From Cristatella mucedo (Eukaryota; Bryozoa; Phylactolaemata; Cristatellidae), in the NCBI GenBank assembly GCA_009760855.2, contig WPIO01000007.1, forward strand, positions 6,790,501-6,854,500: a stretch of DNA of 64,000 nt. The letters are read 5' to 3'. Below the pieces are notes generated by a model, which saw only the letters and a list, made by a program, of their open reading frames with translations, was not told the origin of the DNA and did no database searches. The first letter of the stretch is position 1; the number at the start of each line of letters is the position of its first letter. This document shows, piece after piece, positions 35,400 through 46,257 of the stretch. Made by a program: the position numbers and the translations under genes.

Positions 35400-36540
35400 T
35401 TTTTGTACACCTTTCTAAGCTAGATATGCCTCTCAGAAAACGCCTTGACAGCCAGCCGTCTCATGATCTTGTCTCTATATCATCCCTTAGTGGTTTACGA
35501 CAAGCAGGTTATTTCGTACAACACATTGATGATTACCGTTTTGTGACGCTGCGTTCACATGACTGCGATTGCTTTTATTTAGCATTCCCAATCAGTGCCT
35601 TAAGTCGTCTGCACGGTGCAAAACTCAGCAGCTCGTCAGGTGTACCGTCAAAGTAGTAGAGTAACTGCAGTAGCTAAAACGTTTACGACTGAGCATCGCT
35701 GGCTACCAAATCAGGCTTGATTGTTGATTTTAATTCCTTGGTCTGGCTCATATCGTAGATCCCTTCACTCGCTTGCTTGTTCAACCTCCCTGCTTATCTA
35801 GTGTACTCTCGCGAAAACCCGTATCGCAGCATCTTGTCATCTCGGCGTCGGTCAAGCTAAATTGAAATTCTTGATTGATCGGGCCCTCAGACCATATGAA
35901 CCGAATGTCTGGGTTTCGCAGTCGGATAAGGTCACTCACTACCTGTGAAGACCTTATGTTACATATATAAGTCTCAGCCAAAGAAGCGTCTGTTTGGGCA
36001 AGCTTTCTTTTTGCCCACGTAACCCTACTTTTTTTAGTAGGGTTTGTGTACTTTCACGAGCATGCACCACTGCACGTTAAGGTATTCCTGTTTACTTTAG
36101 CTTGCTGGTCTAAGCATGATATTTGTTTGTTTTTGCATGCTTGAAACCGTTCCTGTACTTCACCCCTAGTTATTGATTTCAATGCAGCACATTGAGAAGC
36201 ACCTGGATGGAGATATGTTTCTCTTAGGGTGCTTTAAATGACCTTAGCCATCCAAACGCGAGTAGTTCTTTCTCTCCCGTGTGTCTCTATTTCTCTCTCT
36301 GTCTCTCTATCTCCACACCTTTTTCTCTTCTTCTTTCTTAGATAGAAACTAACACAGTTTAGCCCTGAGTCAGTGCAAAAGGATCCCGTTTTAATTGTTC
36401 AATGCTTCTAATTGATCCAGAGTTCCAGGGGAGAGGCCATAGATTGTCGACAATTGTTCAGGTCATTCCTGACCTGAAACAGAGCAGTTTCCGAATAGCG
36501 GTTCACTCTAATTCCACGGCAACATTGTCAACCTTGACTT
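35400..36540. repeat. Module Q, diverged copy
   Basis: Contains the LINE relic (FVTLRSHDCDCFYLAFPISA at about 35,540-35,610) and the non-coding part of module Q. About 0.5 kb of the module seen at 56.4-56.9 kb is absent here. Confidence 0.7.
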
Positions 36541-36599
36541 GAAGTTTAGATGTAATCGTGTAGCTGCTGGGCCATGACTTATTCAAGTGTTTTGGATGT

Positions 36600-38343
36600 T
36601 ATGTATCCCGTCTGTAACTCCACAAAGTCATAAAGACCACGTGGGTGTTACGTGGGAAAGTTTTGTATAGCACACTCACAGCCTAAGCGGCTTTCTGTAC
36701 TCATTCGGTAGCCAACAGACTACGTGTTACGCAACAAAGAGAAAGTGGGAAGCATAGCAGAGTCAGGAGAGCAGTTTAGGTAGTGAGTAGCATTGAAGTA
36801 GCAGCTCACTACAGCTGAAAAGGATGAGTCATAGTCGGTAGTAGGAGAGTAGTTGTCGTTGCGTAGGAATTGTGGAAGCGAGTTCCACAGTCAAGGACCT
36901 GCAGACCTAAAGCTTCTGTCGCCAACGGTCTTTAAGTGGAGGAATTTAGCAGCTAATTTATTGTCCACACAGGACCTGAGGGCGCGAACAGGCTGAAACT
37001 GATGCAGCAATTCAGCTAGGTACGAATGAGCCAAGCCGTGGCGGGCCTTGTGGGTCAGCGTAAGAACTTTGCTCTGTATCCGTTGCTCAACCGGCATCCA
37101 TCCTAGCTCTTTTAGCAAAGGAGACACGTGCTCAAACCACTGGGACTTGAAGACTAGCCTTGCAGCCATATTTATAGTCGGCTGCAGTGGCCTAATAGCT
37201 TTCTTCGGCAGCCCAGCCAAAAGGGAATTACAATAATCAAGCCGAGACAGAACTAAGGAGCTAGTTAAATTCTTTACAAGCCACTGTGGGAGACAGCTCC
37301 TAATTTCGGATAGGGATCGGACGTGATGGCTAGCTGTAGAAGCAGTTTTCTGAATGAAGCTTTCAAAATTGAGGCAGCTGTCGAAAACGGTACCTAAATT
37401 TCGAGCACCTGGTGATGGTCGAACAATAAAATAACCTATTAGACGAGCAAAGCCTTTTAATCCAGCCACACGCTTAGGGTGTCCTAAGAGCAGCAGTTTA
37501 GTTTTATTATTATTTAATATCAGGAAGTTTTCCGACATCCAGGATCAAATATAGGCAAGGCAAGCATTCAGTTTCTCAGTTGCCGCAGCAGATTCCTTCG
37601 GTTTGAATGACAAATACAACTGAGTATTGTCAGAATAGAAGTGATATCCTATTCCATGTGCCTTAATCACTTTTCCCAGAGGTTGTGTATAAATGAAGAA
37701 CACCAAGGGACCGAGTACAGACCCTTGAGGGACTCCACAGGTGACCCTTCTCGTGTCTGAGACCTGACCCCCACACGACACGAATTGAACGCGATCAGAC
37801 AAGTACGATTTAAGCCACGCCAGTGCTTCGTCTGCGAGACCGATGGTTGTTCTCATGCGTTCAAGCAGAACCTCGGGATTAATGGTGTCGAAGGCAGCAG
37901 ACAGATCTAGCAGAGCTATGGCAGTGACATTCCCGTCTTCGTTGCCACGTAGAATGCCATTGTTAACACGGAGGAGAGCCGTTTCAGTGGAGTGCTTCGT
38001 CTTGAACCCTGATTGAAATGTTTCTGACATTCCATTATTTTCAATATGTTCAACCAGCTGCTTAGCAACAATGTTTTCAAGAATCTTTGATAAGAACGGA
38101 AGAAGGGAAACTGGGCGATAGTTTGCAAGGATCTCTGTGTCTAATCCAGGCTTTTTCATAATGGGTCTAACAATTTCCGATTTGAAGGACTTGGGGACGA
38201 CCCATTTTTTCAGAAGAAGCATTAATAGGAAAGACAGAAGGAAAACGGGAGGAAATTTACTTAAATCATCAAGATCCTGGGTAGGTTTTAATGAGTGTCG
38301 CATGATTGCCGTTTGCAAGAAGGTAGGATTTACCGGCAGCCTG
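36600..38343 (-). pseudogene. LINE-C, youngest and most intact RT copy
   Basis: One minus-strand frame runs from 38,318 to about 36,720 with only two nonsense codons (near 37,545 and 36,891). Visible RT motifs in order: [36 protein letters not shown] (motif A), [16 protein letters not shown] (motif B), [10 protein letters not shown] (motif C, where the usual paired Asp reads Asp-Asn). The thumb (SRLDYCNSLLAGLPKKAIRP) and C-terminal blocks follow. The 5' end is truncated at about 38,343, so the endonuclease is missing. Unit 2 lacks it (57.6 kb), so it inserted after the duplication or was lost there. Confidence 0.92.
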
Positions 38344-38489
38344 CATTAGCTGCCTGGCTGCATGAACAGGCATGCCAGAGGTGTAGGTCGAGTAGGTCGA
38401 GTAGGCGTAGGTCGAGTCTCTTCACTAGTTCTGCTCCATCTATCGGTACTGTTCAGTAACAGGTTTGGCCCAAGGGTAAAGTGCTCACC

Positions 38490-39650
38490 TTTACCCATCG
38501 AGGCCACAACTCAAGCCCTGTGGTGGCGTTTGTGTTAAGCGACGTAATTATATTGGCCAATTATCTCCAATGCCTTTTTGAGCACCTATCATCTCTCCTG
38601 GGCGTATTGGTAATGCAGTGCTATGCTATCGGTCGTATCCCAGCCATGGATTTCATAACATTAATGTAAACAGGCAACGTGCACTCACGCCCTGACAGCT
38701 GGTGCAGAACATTGCAGCTAGGCTTGTCTGCCGTGAGCGTCGAAGTTGCCAAGTCACCCAACTGCAGGGACACGTTTACAATATTCGTTATAGCTCGCTT
38801 ATGCAGGTATACGTACCTGATAAGAAGAACTGATGGGAACAAGAGAGCTGGGGGTATCAGAAGCTTTAGCGACAAAGATAAATGGTCCGCAATGGACAAG
38901 CTCTTTTTATGACCCGTGTGATTCGACTATTTCTCTAGGAATCTTGACTCGATCATAGCTAAAATAGATTGATACAACCTACAATAATTCTCAGACCGTA
39001 ATTGAATGACAGCGGATCCCTACTTCTTGACTGCCTTTTCAAGCCGTCGTCTAACATGACTTGATTTCACTTTTGTCAGCCGTAAACCAAAGAGCGTCTG
39101 GACGGGTGTGAACGTTTCGTTCAGGGTTGGAGGTGCAAAATCCTCTTACCCATCAGCTAGCATCCGGTTGTAGCATGCAAAGAGGGACTGTCATCGGTAG
39201 GAAGATGAAGCAAAAAGGACGCAAGTTTGTTTCAGACGGTGTTAATTTAAAGAAACCTTAGCTTTCTTGTCTCTTTCACAATTTTGGATGCCAAAAGCGT
39301 ATGGTGTGTACGTGTATTTGGACATGCTGAAGTACTATCTAAACAAGCGAGAAGCAGTAGCAAGCAGGCACGATCGCACGGGATCGTCTGAGAAGTCCTC
39401 GCCTAACAAAAAACCACTGGGGCCGATACGATTAAGGGGTGAGCAATTACATGTCCATTCACGCGTCACGTTTAAGGCGCTGCCGACAAGGACCTTGACC
39501 CTCTGCCGACGTCGATGGGTCAGCATCAGAGCCATTGTCGCCTAAAAAAATAGTTGATGCTGTCTTGGTTGATTGTACTAATCATCGCGGCGATTCTTCC
39601 ACCTGTTCTCGCCATGAGATGGATTATCGAATCTTCTAGGGGGATAACAC
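38490..39650. repeat. Module R, copy 1
   Basis: Matches 57,600-58,430 closely. A minus-strand frame of 92 codons (38,621-38,899) is kept in both copies and contains a strong donor (TATCAG|GTACGT). A small exon ending there is possible (SDTPSSLVPISSSYQ) but its phases do not suit the array, so it is not called. The part 39,310-39,650 has no counterpart. Confidence 0.5.
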
Positions 39651-40099
39651 CCAGTCTTTGAGCAGATAGAATAATAATAATAATAAGATAGAATAATACA
39701 ATGCCAAGCGATAGGGAGTTGCATCCTCTAAACCTAGGCTGTATCTCTAAATTTATTACTGCGTCTATCGATTCTGTTGCATCCCAGCGTGCCTAGAAAC
39801 AGGTTTAGTCCTTCTGAGTGCTGCATACAATTTTATTACTATTGTTTATCATGCTTGTCACGAGTATTTCACATCAGGTATTGTTCTCGTTGACTTCACA
39901 AGCTTGGTTAGGAGGCGCTGGAGATGTTTTAGGTGAAGTAAATAGATTTTTCAATGACAATATTTTATTACAATTGACATACGCCACCAGGAGCAACCAC
40001 GGATATGTATGCTGGCAATCAGCTAGTTCTTCAGCGAATATCATATCCACCCCAGTCTCACGCTCTTATCTCGGCTGATAGGTAGAATGTGTAGCAGAT
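39651..40099 (+). repeat. Segment inverted relative to the second copy
   Basis: About 450 bp found in opposite orientation at 58,733-59,178 while both sides remain collinear. Both ends carry AGCAGAT/ATCTGCT and a nearby AAT/ATT microsatellite. An 86-codon frame (ILLLLFIMLVTSISHQ start) is open in both copies but unsupported by splice signals. Confidence 0.8.
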
Positions 40100-40285
40100 G
40101 GCCTAGGCTTCACCGGGCCCTGAACTGCACGAAGTAGCCGGACAGGTCGCGCTGGCTGGTGGTACGTTGGAAGCACTGGCCACCCTAAGAATTGCCACTA
40201 CCCACTCTAAATTGGATGCGAGCGTCTTTTATAGCCCAGAACATTCGGCCGCTGTGGGCGACCGCGAGCGGTGAGAGCTACTTAC

Positions 40286-40564
40286 CATGTATTCCATATC
40301 TCTCCAAGATTTTCGAAATATCTACTTTGGGTTTGCTGGCCTTGGCATCATTGCGCTGAATTCGAGCGCCAGTCTGTGAGGTCTGCTTGGCGGCACGAGA
40401 GCGCTGCGGCTTCGGTTGCAGTTGATCGCTTGGCTGCGGAAGAGCCGAATGTGCTGGCCCGTCTTGAGGCTGCTGAGCATCGGTCGACGGCGGGCTACGA
40501 ATGGCCGGCGGTGACGATGGGATAATTTCCCGTGTGACGGTAGGCTCTTGCGAAAGCACTTGAA
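40286..40564 (-). CDS. 279-nt phase-1 exon, Pro/Gln/Ser-rich, unit 1
   Basis: The acceptor GCGCTTTGCAG and donor CATG|GTAAGT, both strong, bound 2 + 92 codons + 1 nucleotides. It starts QVLSQEPTVTREI, continues PPAIRSPPSTDAQQPQD, a Gln/Pro stretch, QRSRAAKQTSQTGARIQ, and ends PKVDISKILERYGIH. The C-terminal 20 residues are less biased and could form a short helix. The unit 2 copy at 59,370-59,648 keeps length, frame and both sites. No family recognised. Confidence 0.62.
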
Positions 40565-40794
40565 CTGCAAAGCGCGTACACGTGGCAGCGAAGCGTCAGC
40601 TACCGGTTTGTATGGCCCACCAAGCATAGGTGTATAATCGTGAGATCTAGCAACACTGCATTAATTACGCCGGACAGTATCCCCGTGAATGTCGCGTGCA
40701 TTGGACGCTGGCTCAAATCCTGTTCATTGGACGGTTTACTAATGCATCGTGCGAAGTTGATCCCTAGTGCAGGGACTACATCGAAAAAACCTAC

Positions 40795-40878
40795 CTCGAG
40801 TTGCTTCGGTGAGCGTCTGCCGATCCAGAGCGGAGCTGATGGGTGACAGGAGCTCGCTTGCCGACGTCTGTGTGGGAC
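40795..40878 (-). CDS. 84-nt phase-1 exon candidate, unit 1
   Basis: The acceptor CTTTTGCGAG and the strong donor CGAG|GTAGGT bound 2 + 27 codons + 1 nucleotides, read as PTQTSASELLSPISSALD then RQTLTEATR. A nearer acceptor (CCCACACAG) would give a 73-nt exon in phase 0, but the longer form matches the phase-1 rule of the array. Unit 2 (59,879-59,962) has the same exon with one visible substitution (Ala to Thr). Another frame is open for 137 codons across this exon and the following intron, and I regard it as incidental. Confidence 0.48.
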
Positions 40879-41264
40879 CTCGCAAAAGGTCATTGGCGAG
40901 TGTGTGCAGGGGATCTGTAAGCGAACAGACGTGCCGGTAAGGACGACACTGAGCCCAAAATACGCAGCCTCACAAGATTTGGGATACATATGCTTTCTTC
41001 CCTCAAAGATCAAAGCAGCGTCACTGCTTTCGAGCGTGGACCGTTGGTCATATCTGCATCCTCGCTAAGCTGGACAAGACAAGACGTATTAGCAACTGTA
41101 CCCTGCCGGAGCCAATCAGTAATTCTTCCTTACATAGACAGCCGCCCAGGGAATTTAGAAGATCAAGCTCAATTTCTCTCCGTTGTATATAGCAGCATTA
41201 TTGGGTTTAGGTGGGCCAGTTGAAAATCAGGAAGCCATTATAGCAGGTGTACGACCGAGCGGAT

Positions 41265-41545
41265 AATAATGATAATGCATTCGATATAGCACCCACAGAG
41301 AACTCAATCTCTCTCTAAGCACTTTGCATTTGCTGCATAGAAAGCACGATCGAATGGTTAGTGGTATCATGCTTGATAAACAACAAGAATAACATGGTTA
41401 GGGGTGACACGCACAAGGTCAGCATGCAGTTATGACTAGTGGCAGCATGCAAAGTATCAGCACGCATGAGCACACGTAGGAGAATCACAGGGACCCACTA
41501 AAGGCTGTCATAAATAGACGCGTTTTTAGTTTCTTTTTGAATCAC
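41265..41545 (-). mobile_element. LINE-A 3' end at the unit 1 boundary
   Basis: Tail, 3' UTR and remnant of the C-terminus, shared with 60,350-60,600. It marks the right end of unit 1 and unit 2, so recombination between LINE-A copies is a candidate cause of the duplication. Confidence 0.85.
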
Positions 41546-41550
41546 ATTTT

Positions 41551-43397
41551 AGTCGCTGAAAGAGTGAATTCGTACTATATTAGAATTCCTGCTGACACTG
41601 TTAGGCGATATTACACAACGCGAGCAAGAAAAATCAAGTCACGATTAGAAAATTTGTGCGAGTAAGAAAAGTAAGTTGAGTGAAAAAGTAAGTGCAGCCA
41701 GTAAAGCAAGCGATTGTACATGTAAGCAATTGAATGGATGTTAAAGATTAATTACTAATGATAAAGTAGAGCATAGTTTTGAATGCAGGGTGTAACGCGA
41801 GCATGAATTTCTAGTTAGTTAGGAAAGACGCTGAGCAAACTATGAATATTGAAACTGTTTGGCTATGAGTATGAGGTGGTAGGAGGCTGTTGATTGCGAT
41901 ATTCAGTTACGATATCAAGCACAGCCGTGCCGTTGCACGGTTCGGCTAGCCAATTACACCTAATTGGGGTCATATCACTCTCCCTTTTTTGCCTGTTCGT
42001 CGGCGTCTACGGACGATACCATCTCGCTTTCTTCTCATCCGTTGGAGCCGTCGACTTGACGGCCGGTGGGCGCGCCAATGCATCTACGAAACTTACGGGC
42101 TCAAGAGTTTCGACGCTCCTTTGTCCAGCTAAATGGTCATACCTGTACACGATCGCGTAGCCCTCGTTTGGGACTTACGACGGATTCCAGCTACACTCGC
42201 GTGCGGTAGATATTGAAAGTTGGCTTGTCGTCCAACACCGCTACGCCGCCCCCTCGACGTCCGAGGCAAACCCCCCACTGCCATGGGAGGCCTCCCCAAT
42301 TGGAACCCTGAACAGATGACGAGGAGACTCACGCGGAGAGCCTAACGTTGGACGCCGGATTCAAGGTGCTACGCATGCATCCCGGTAAAGGTTCTACGCG
42401 TGCGTGTGTAAATATGTAGAGACATGCAGACAAATACTTTGTGGTATTCTGTCACACATCCTCCCGAAATCTTCATAGGAGAAAGTACGGGTAAAGTGAT
42501 TCAAAAGCCTTATTTATTTAGAGGCGGATAGGAATAAGTGTGACAAGGCGAAATTTAGAGCGCTAAGATCCACGTTTCGACGATTAATAGATTTTCGCCG
42601 GTATTGCACGTTTCATTATTATATCCTTATTGACCTAGGTTACATCGATTTTCTGTCGGAAAGTTATTTGCCAGAACCATGGCAGTTCTGCGTTCGGCTT
42701 TAGATGACGGATTGAGTTAACTTTCGAGGCTGGGCGTAAATTTAAGGCTCGCCTCTATAATTTCTCCTTAGCCCGATTTACTCTTCTGAAAACAAACCGA
42801 CCTTGCAAGCTGCAAGAACCTGCAGACGGTTTTCCCATCGGCAGGCGTCTCCAGTCTCAGCATACCTATATAGAGTAGCCTAAACACCGTAAACGGTCTC
42901 GTAAGGTTGGCACAAAAGACACAAACATGACATGGCACCACAAACATGACATGGCAACGGAGACGTATTCGATTCGAAGAAATAGCACTAATTACCCTGC
43001 GACCGTGAGACCGTGAGGTTGATTCAATTTTGCGCTTCGATCGCAGTGAGTGAGTGAGTGCGAGGGGGAGGATGCTTCGGCTCTTGCACAGACGCTGCAT
43101 TGGCAGACGCAGGCTCTCTGCCATTGGCTGTGCCTACATTTTTGCACGACAATTTCCTCATGGCAGCCATCGGGTGCTACTGCTAGCGCCGGATGTGGCG
43201 GCGCCACTGGAGGCGACGATTGCCTCTTGTTTTCTCTAGCTTGTGCGAATTCGTCGCAACGCTGCAATGCTGATGACGAGAGCAGCAGTGCGATGCAGCC
43301 ACTACCTGAAGTGGTCGGCTCTGTGTCTTGGCAGTTGGGACTTGTGCTGGGTGGATCGCGCCACAGATTGAGACTATCTCTACATGTAAACTTCACT
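41551..43397. other. Junction between units, then module P copy 3 (left)
   Basis: 41,551-41,970 has no counterpart that I found. It is the link between the tandem units. From 41,975 the sequence follows module P. No exon is supported. Confidence 0.4.
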
Positions 43398-43478
43398 AAA
43401 TCTAATAATAATAATAATAATATTGCACTTGATAAAGCGCCCTCAGAGAACTTAATCTCTTTCTAGGCGCTTTACACC
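43398..43478 (-). mobile_element. LINE-A tail only
   Basis: An AAT repeat followed by the reverse of the LINE-A tail, about 80 bp, inserted in module P where copies 1 and 2 lack it. Confidence 0.8.
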
Positions 43479-43772
43479 AAAAGCGCCGGAGGCGATCTAT
43501 AGGGGTAAAGGGTGCCCAAGTATCTGCTCGATTTTCAATTCTTTCCAGCTATATTTCCTAAGCCGTGTGCTGTGAACCCTCTCTTCCTTTCTAATTGTAA
43601 GAGATTTACTTTGCATAATTGAAATTCCCGCTGCGGTGGCAGCTAGTTTTATAAACCAAACGATCACGAGACCAAGCTAGCAGCTATTAGAATAATCGTC
43701 ACTTCGCTCGACCGGTATTTCTTTCGCAGAATCCACGGAGAGTTAGGCGGTCCTGTTTCAATACAACTTTCT

Positions 43773-43942
43773 GCCGTAATGGCACACTAGGTAAGGTAGT
43801 TGCTTTCATGACCTCGGTCCCGAGGTCGTGAGTTCGATTCCTGTGGTGGGCGATCCTTTATCGCCACTGCAAGCGGTGGTGATAGCCGTGAAGGCTCTTC
43901 TGTCGCTATACAAAAAGATGCCGTTTAAGCAGCTAGGATTTT
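43773..43942 (+). mobile_element. SINE S1, young insertion with clean empty site
   Basis: Full S1 element with B-box core GTTCGATTCC at about 43,834-43,843. It is flanked by TTTCT direct repeats (43,768-43,772 and 43,943-43,947). The paralogous site near 21,598 reads straight through (ACAACCTTTCTCTAGATG), which proves insertion here. Confidence 0.9.
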
Positions 43943-43947
43943 TTTCT

Positions 43948-45237
43948 CTAGATGACCGCGTACACTATACAGTCAAGTCTACCAAGTTTCAGTTTTAGCA
44001 TAGCAAAAATGTAGAGATGCTTAGCCACCAACATGACGATAGTCCATGCATTTTATGCATTCGTCCAAGCTTATGTACCGTCTTCTTGCAGGTCTTTTGG
44101 CATTTGCAGTAAAATGCTAGGAGATAGTACGCAGCTCGGAAGCTAAGATTATATTCTGCTGCAATCATCGTAGCGGCAGCATTACAAGAATTCTCTCTGA
44201 CCAAAGGTTTGTAAGCCATCAGACTGCGGCGGAAAACAGGAGGAACTTATGTCCGTCAGCGATTTTTTTCGATAATTTTTAAGAGGTGCGCGTGCTGAAA
44301 ATTCAATCCAAAGGTTTGATACTTCGCATATTTCCGTTATAAGAATTTTTACACCGAAATTAGCCTTTCGCGACTTACCTAACTTCAGCTTCGGCTGAAT
44401 ATCGGGCCTACGTAATAGTGTGTCTCCAGCGAACATCGTAACTAAAAACTCTAAACTCCTGAACAGGTGCCGCACTATTTTTCGAAACCGTAAGTAAGTG
44501 GTGAATTTCGTAAATACTCAAGCGAATTAAAAAACCCTTATTAGATTGTAATAATATAATGCAGATGCAACAGTCCTAACCCTCATTGGCCCCGCCCTCA
44601 CCGGAGGGGCCAACGGCTATTCCATATGGTCGCTCCTTTGCTTACTTTCTAGGTGTTGATTTCCATGCATAGGGTTCAACAGGTTGGATTCTTCTCGGTC
44701 CTGCAGAACTTGACCGCTGTCAGTTCAGCCTTCTTGTTCTGCATCTTCCTAGCGTCCTATACGGTCTTAACCGAGTGGTAAATCACTGTCGTGTCACGAA
44801 CCACGTCAAGGTATTTGTTGTTTGCAATGCCCATTCCTTTATTGCCCACTGCAAGCGGCAGTGACCGGCCGCAAACTCTCTTTTTGCTGCTAAGCAAACG
44901 AAGCGAGGGGAACCAGACGACCTTCACTTGACCTTTACTCGCTTCGCTATTGGAGCGGTGCTGCCAAAGCCATCTTTGACCTTAGCTGACGGCATGCTTA
45001 GCTGCTCCCTTTAATGTACTGACGTCATTACTCAGCTTGTAATTGATCTCAAATCCATTGCAGACAAATACTTCGATTCCTATGCTACTATAGCCAGAAT
45101 TATATGCCCACTGAGGTCATTCCTTGAAGACATTTACAAAGAAACTAAAACCAGCACTCATTTTCCAAAAGAAATTGCTTCGTTCTTGTGAACGCTTCAT
45201 TCGCGGTTGTGCTTGGCGAAAATGCACATTCTCCCAG
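43948..45237. other. Module P, copy 3 (right)
   Basis: Parallels 21.6-22.6 and 33.9-35.2 kb. The 85-codon frame of the other copies is broken near 44,700 by a small deletion. Strong donor-like TTAG|GTAAGT on the minus strand at about 44,375. Confidence 0.45.
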
Positions 45238-45286
45238 CGTATATATATATATATATATATATATTCATATATATATATATTAATAT

Positions 45287-45323
<37 letters not shown>

Positions 45324-45368
45324 TTTTCATATATATATATATGAAAATGTTAATATATATATATATTG
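45238..45368 (+). repeat. AT microsatellite with inverted repeats
   Basis: TA tracts separated by TTAATATTTTCATAT blocks. ATATATGAAAATGTTAATAT at the right end is complementary to the block before it, so a hairpin can form. Confidence 0.9.
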
Positions 45369-45904
45369 TTAGATATATGCTCGCGTGTGTGTATGTACAC
45401 GCTTTTTTCGGCTTATGAATTGACAAGCCTCATTTACAGGATGTATAAAGCGTCTAGAATAAGTTTAGGTCCGCTTAAGATATAAGGTGAACTCTTATTA
45501 TTACTCTTTTCTCTGAAATAATGTAATTTCAATTAAATTTCTCTGACTCGAATGCTTTTAAATCCTTGTAAAAAGTTCCTAAAGGTCAGGCATTGTCCAA
45601 CGAAGCTTCGTTGACGTCACGCTAGTATCACGCTTCGTATGCAGCTTGCTAGGCCTCTCATAAAACGCCTTGACAGCCAGCCGTGTCACGATCTGGTACC
45701 TATAGCATCCCTTGGTGTTTATAATAAGCGGATTATTTCGTGGAACGCATTGATGATATAACTTCCTAAAGCGTAATGATGGCAAGACGAACCGAATAAC
45801 CGTTAGTTATAGGGCGAACTGAAACTCTGAATCTTGAAAAGCCCCATCCTCCAGTTTGGTCCAGGTCGCATTATTTCGGTGAGGTCAGCCTGTTATATAC
45901 CCAG

Positions 45905-46255
45905 TTAAAAATAATAATAATTCACTTGATAAAGCGCCCTCAGAGAACTTAATCTCTCTCTGGGCGCTTTACATTTGCTGTAAAGTGAAATGCCATTGAA
46001 TGGTAAGTAAAATCATACTTGAAAAACAAACGAAATGAATAATATGGTTAGGGGTGACATGCACAGGGTCAGCATGCAAATGTGGTTAGTGGCAGCATGC
46101 ACAGTGTCAGCACGCATAAGCACATCAAGGACGAATCACAGGGACCCACTAAATGCTGTCCTAAATAGGTGTGTTTTTAGGTTCCTTTTAAATGTGGTCA
46201 GGTCAGGGGATGTTCTGACGCAGGTCGGGAGGGAATTCCAGGCTTTGGGAGCTGA
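45905..46255 (-). mobile_element. LINE-A 3' portion
   Basis: Tail, 3' UTR and C-terminal remnant on the minus strand, highly similar to the copy at 32.5-33.0 kb. Inserted just before module Q of unit 2. The corresponding place in unit 1 (about 23,010) lacks it. Confidence 0.85.
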
Positions 46256-46257
46256 AA

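Larger units (their letters stand above)
19786..41550. repeat. Tandem segmental duplication, unit 1 (about 21.8 kb)
   Basis: Direct repeat of 41,975-60,600. Order within the unit: non-coding module (19.8-22.9), module with LINE relic (23.0-24.6), long exon (25.9-27.0), LINE-C (27.5-28.7), exon (30.9-31.3), second non-coding module (31.3-35.2), LINE-relic module (35.4-36.5), young LINE-C (36.6-38.3), then the two-exon block (40.3-40.9). The two non-coding modules resemble each other, so the unit is itself an older internal duplication. Identity to unit 2 is very high around the long exon and lower elsewhere. Confidence 0.85.

Noticed and set aside
40600..41013. 137-codon minus-strand frame conserved at 59,684-60,097
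   Set aside because: It runs across a strong donor and into the following intron. Near-identity of the DNA explains the shared frame. The 84-nt exon inside it is preferred.
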